The position numbers and the translations under genes were made by a program. DNA of 10,163 nt, taken from positions 1 to 10,163 of the forward strand of contig JAMOVF010000069.1 in assembly GCA_027061625.1 (NCBI GenBank), written 5' to 3'. The first letter of the stretch is position 1, and the number at the start of each line of letters is the position of its first letter. Shown here piece by piece: positions 7,582-10,163 of the stretch. The stretch comes from Deltaproteobacteria bacterium (GTDB lineage: Bacteria > Desulfobacterota > Dissulfuribacteria > Dissulfuribacterales > JALVPX01). A model generated the notes under the pieces. The model was given only the letters and a program-made list of their open reading frames with translations. It did no database searches and was not told where the DNA came from.

Positions 7582-8670
7582 CTATCCAGCCACAGTGGTA
7601 TAATAGGCTTTTTCAGATAGAATTGACCACTTGTTGAGCCTTGTCTTAAATTCTTTGAAACTTTTGTGCACCTTTGCTGCCATAGGATCTTTGGAGGCCT
7701 CTTGTGACAAAACCTCCTTGGCAAGTTTGCGCAGCCCAATCATGACTTGATCTGGAAAGATCTTAAGCTTGATATTGCCGTCTGTTTCCAGCAAGGAAAG
7801 GGCCTTACTGTTTTTCTGTTCAAACTCAGCCAACATCTTCACATTGGTTTCAGCAGCTGCGGCATCCAAGGCAGCCTTGAATTCTGCTGGAAGCGCTTCA
7901 TAGGCCTTTTTATTGATTATCAGCTCTAAAACACTGCCAGGCTCATGCCACCCTGGTCCATAATAAAATTTGGCTACCCGTTGAAATCCCATTCTAAGAT
8001 CATGGTATGGCCCAACCCATTCTGTGGCATCAATCACGCCTCTTTCTAAGGAAGTATATATCTCCCCAGCAGGCAGCAGCACCACTGTGCCTCCAGCCTT
8101 TTTTACCACTTTCCCACCAAGGCCTGGAATGCGCATCTTTAATCCCTTAAAATCTGACAGCGTGTTTATCTCTTTGTTGAACCAGCCACCCATTTGAACG
8201 CCTGTGTTGCCAGCAGGCCTTGGAACCAACCCAAAACTTGAATAGACTTCCTCCCATAATTTCAGGCCGCCTCCATAATAGAGCCAGGCATTCATCCCTT
8301 GGGCATTCAGGCCAAAAGGCACCGAAGTGAACCATTGAACAGCTGGCGATTTTCCTGCCCAATAATATGAGGCACTGTGGCCGCATTGGACTGTTCCCTG
8401 GGAAACAGCGTCAAAAACACCCAAAGGAGGAACGAGTTCGCCACCTGCAAACACCTGAATGGTAAAACGCCCCTGGGTAAGCTCCCCCACCCTTTTGGCC
8501 AGTTCTTCAGCTCCTGTTTGAAGTATTGGAAAGCCAGGAGGCCATGATGTTACCATGCGCCAGCGGACCTTTTTATCAGCTCCAAAAGAGTTTTGCGGCA
8601 AGGCTGCAGTTACAGCAGAACTTGCCAAAATGCCGGCACCAACACTTTTTACAAAATCTCTTCTTTTCAT
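7582..8670 (-). CDS. dctP: TRAP transporter substrate-binding protein, alpha-keto acid/lactate (TakP/FcbT) type
   Basis: A 362-residue periplasmic binding protein that should deliver substrate to the neighbouring DctQ/DctM. The N-terminus MKRRDFVKSVGAGILASSA is a Tat-type signal (RRDFVK), with cleavage probably near SFGA about residue 30. Tat export suggests folding with a cofactor or metal before export. The body follows the class related to TakP of Rhodobacter and the Thermus lactate-binding protein: Gln159 (GVQMGGW), Arg180 (LKMRIPG), Glu217-Trp218 (ATEWVGPYHD) and Glu243 (WHEPGS). These match, at near-equal numbering, the residues I recall binding the carboxylate and a metal ion in TakP. 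A small 2-oxo- or 2-hydroxy-carboxylate, possibly as a cation complex, is therefore the likely ligand; the exact one cannot be read. A strong AAGGAGG precedes the ATG by 9 bases. I saw no convincing promoter in the divergent region upstream. Confidence 0.93.
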   Translation of the reverse strand: MKRRDFVKSVGAGILASSAVTAALPQNSFGADKKVRWRMVTSWPPGFPILQTGAEELAKRVGELTQGRFTIQVFAGGELVPPLGVFDAVSQGTVQCGHSASYYWAGKSPAVQWFTSVPFGLNAQGMNAWLYYGGGLKLWEEVYSSFGLVPRPAGNTGVQMGGWFNKEINTLSDFKGLKMRIPGLGGKVVKKAGGTVVLLPAGEIYTSLERGVIDATEWVGPYHDLRMGFQRVAKFYYGPGWHEPGSVLELIINKKAYEALPAEFKAALDAAAAETNVKMLAEFEQKNSKALSLLETDGNIKLKIFPDQVMIGLRKLAKEVLSQEASKDPMAAKVHKSFKEFKTRLNKWSILSEKAYYTTVAG

Positions 8671-8782
8671 TTAAGACAGCCTCCTTGTGGAAATATCATT
8701 ATTTTCAAACAAGCAATAACTCTAGTTTAAGCAGGGTGCAAGTATGAAAAATGGTAAAAAAAGAGTGTTTTTTTCGCACTGC

Positions 8783-8810
8783 TCAAGAATATTTTTTTAA
8801 AAGCCGAAAG
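8783..8810 (+). promoter_or_regulatory. possible sigma-28 (flagellar) promoter
   Basis: TCAAGAAT (8783-8790) and GCCGAAAG (8803-8810) are 12 bases apart and resemble the sigma-28 elements TAAAGTTT and GCCGATAA at five and six of eight positions. The usual spacer is about 11. It precedes a chemotaxis-derived gene, which makes it plausible but unproven. Confidence 0.3.
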
Positions 8811-8816
8811 CAATAG

Positions 8817-8833
8817 TAGTGAAGCTATCACTA
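8817..8833 (+). repeat. small hairpin in the leader of the CheD-like gene
   Basis: TAGTGA and TCACTA flank a five-base loop (AGCTA), ending about 12 bases before the GAGGT ribosome binding site. It may be an operator or merely a small leader hairpin. Confidence 0.35.
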
Positions 8834-8852
8834 TCTAATTACAGAGGTAAAA

Positions 8853-9335
8853 ATGGCATATTTAATGTGTGAAAGAGGGCGGATAACTGCTACCAACAGC
8901 AAGGACGCTGTTATAAAGGCCCATTCCCTGGGGTCTTCTTTGGCCGTCTGCTTGATGGATAAAAAAAATAGTGTGTGTGCCATAGGCATAGCGATTCTTC
9001 CCGGTGCCACTACAGATGATGAAATAAACAGTAATTTCCCAATGCTTCATGCTTCAAATGGCATTGGTTTGTTATATAAGAAATGGAGTGAATTAGGTGG
9101 GGAACGGTCGAACTTGGAGGTCTATTTGGTGGGATCAGCGCAATTCATAAAAGAGCCGGCAGAACTGGCAAACGGCACTTTAGTTTATAAGGGTGTCCGG
9201 AAAATGCTCAACAAAAACAAAATTTCCTTAGCAGGGGAGCATGTTGGCGGCCCTATAAACCGCACTCTGATTGCCGATAATAAAGATGGTCAAATAAAGG
9301 TTCTTTGGGGCCTGGAAAGGGAGACAATCCTGTGA
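8853..9335 (+). CDS. CheD-like protein lacking the deamidase catalytic residues
   Basis: This 160-residue cytoplasmic protein has the CheD fold pattern: SLGSSLAVCLMD, then an AILPG strand-turn, LEVYLVGSA, and a C-terminal GEHVGGPINRTLIADNKDGQIKV block matching the conserved 'GG..gR' end of CheD. Active CheD deamidates receptor glutamines using a Thr-Cys-His set (Thr21, Cys27, His44 in Thermotoga). Aligning LGSC with LGSS and the LP pair gives Ala23, Ser29 and Ile46 here, so all three are replaced while the frame and length are intact. A non-enzymatic binding or scaffold role is inferred, for example binding a CheC-like phosphatase or the downstream HDOD protein. GAGGT lies 5 bases before the ATG. 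The last codons overlap the start of the HDOD gene by 4 bases, so the two are probably translated together. A sigma-28-like motif lies upstream. Confidence 0.8.
   Translation: MAYLMCERGRITATNSKDAVIKAHSLGSSLAVCLMDKKNSVCAIGIAILPGATTDDEINSNFPMLHASNGIGLLYKKWSELGGERSNLEVYLVGSAQFIKEPAELANGTLVYKGVRKMLNKNKISLAGEHVGGPINRTLIADNKDGQIKVLWGLERETIL
9316..9323 (+). promoter_or_regulatory. ribosome binding site for the HDOD gene GTG start
   Basis: AAAGGGAG lies 8 bases before the GTG at 9332. It favours that start over the ATG at 9347, which has no comparable site. Confidence 0.6.
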
Positions 9336-10163
9336 GCGGCTTGGCAATGCATACTATGGACAATGCAATAAATTTTACCTTGGAATATGTATTTGAAAAG
9401 CTTGGCTCCCTGCCCTCTTTTCCAAAGGTGGTTCAAGAAGCTTTGAGCCGGCTTGATGATCCAAATGTAGCTATGAAAGACATAGCTGAAATTTTAAAAT
9501 ATGATCCAGGGGTGACGGCAAACATATTGAAAATCACAAACTCGGCTGCTTTCGGTTTGTCAAGGCAAGTTACCAATCTTGAGACAGCGCTTTCCCTGCT
9601 TGGAGAACACCAGCTAAGAAATGTGCTGATGGCCAGTGCAAGCCTTCCATATCTGAGTGTACCAATCAGGGGCTATGGTATGGATTCCAATGAACTATGG
9701 ATGCACTCCATGGGTACAGCTATTATTGCAGAAGAAGTGGCAGGTATATGTGGTGAAGAAGCAAAGGATATTTTATTTACTGCTGCGCTGCTGCATGATA
9801 TAGGCAAAGTGGTTATGAATATGTTTGTAGGGCCAAGGCTGGATGAATTAATCACCCTGTCAAGACAAGAACAGAGGCCATTTTCCGAACTTGAATGGGA
9901 GCTTCTGGGCGGTGATCATGCAGTTATCGGCTCTAACGTATTGGAAAATTGGGAGTTTCCTCTTGAAATAGTGCGTATGGTGCGATCACACCATGATCCA
10001 GATATCTATATTCAAGATAAGTTGAGCAGCATGCTGGCACTCAGCAACATAATAGCAACACAACTTGGCTTGGGAGTTGGGGCTGATAGTTTCAGATATC
10101 ACTTATCTGAAAGACTATTATCAGCTCTGAAGCTCGATAGGCAAGGATTCGAAGAATTAATGG
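9332..10163 (+). CDS. HDOD-domain signalling protein (3' end beyond window)
   Basis: This open frame runs from a GTG to the right edge without a stop: 277 codons of an incomplete gene. Residues ~20-220 are an HDOD domain: LPSFPKVVQEAL at the start, IAEILKYDPGVTANILKITNSAAFG, and the typical 'ET(A)LSLLG...LRNVLMA' helix. HDOD proteins are regulatory relatives of HD phosphohydrolases, found in chemotaxis, motility and cyclic-di-GMP circuits, and many lack metal ligands. Here a full-looking set survives: His125, His155-Asp156 (LLHDIGK), His196 (GGDHAVIG) and His220-His221. Residual hydrolase or metal binding is therefore possible. The GTGA overlap with the CheD-like gene implies coupling and a shared function. 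Whether a GGDEF, EAL or receiver domain follows cannot be seen. Confidence 0.9.
   Translation, partial: MSGLAMHTMDNAINFTLEYVFEKLGSLPSFPKVVQEALSRLDDPNVAMKDIAEILKYDPGVTANILKITNSAAFGLSRQVTNLETALSLLGEHQLRNVLMASASLPYLSVPIRGYGMDSNELWMHSMGTAIIAEEVAGICGEEAKDILFTAALLHDIGKVVMNMFVGPRLDELITLSRQEQRPFSELEWELLGGDHAVIGSNVLENWEFPLEIVRMVRSHHDPDIYIQDKLSSMLALSNIIATQLGLGVGADSFRYHLSERLLSALKLDRQGFEELM

Overview
The window looks like chromosomal DNA of a moderately AT-rich Gram-negative bacterium, probably a Desulfobacterota (deltaproteobacterial) lineage or a relative. The reasons are a proteobacterial-type adenylate kinase, a tripartite TRAP transporter with a Tat-type binding protein, a PEP-CTERM (exosortase-sorted) secreted protein, a CheD-like/HDOD pair and a candidate selenoprotein. 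This placement is inferred from gene content; no rRNA or tRNA is present to test it.

Layout. Positions 1-104 hold the 3' end of an unidentified gene. Facing it is a secreted beta-propeller-like PEP-CTERM protein (228-1142, minus). A roughly 700-base AT-rich non-coding stretch follows, carrying a tandem duplication of a ~110-base unit (1311-1423 and 1437-1546). An alpha-glucan phosphorylase (1843-4413, plus) converges on adenylate kinase (4472-5128, minus) across a bidirectional terminator. Upstream of adk on the minus strand is a small thioredoxin-fold-like protein that appears to end at a TGA. The reading frame continues past that TGA for 28 codons with the expected family C-terminus, and a bacterial SECIS-like hairpin lies just downstream, so I annotate a 107-residue selenoprotein (5241-5564).

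Divergent from it are the small and large TRAP permease genes (5722-7574, plus). They converge, with a 7-base gap, on the TRAP substrate-binding protein gene (7582-8670, minus). The binding protein is most like the alpha-keto acid/lactate (TakP/FcbT) class, so the three genes probably encode one importer even though they are not in one operon.

Divergent from the binding protein is a plus-strand operon of a CheD-like protein whose catalytic Thr, Cys and His are all replaced (8853-9335), overlapped by 4 bases by an HDOD-domain signalling protein that runs off the right edge (9332-10163). This pair suggests a chemotaxis- or signalling-derived module in which the CheD fold is no longer a deamidase.

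The observations most worth following are the candidate selenoprotein with its SECIS hairpin, the catalytically dead CheD coupled to an HDOD protein, and the tandem non-coding repeat.
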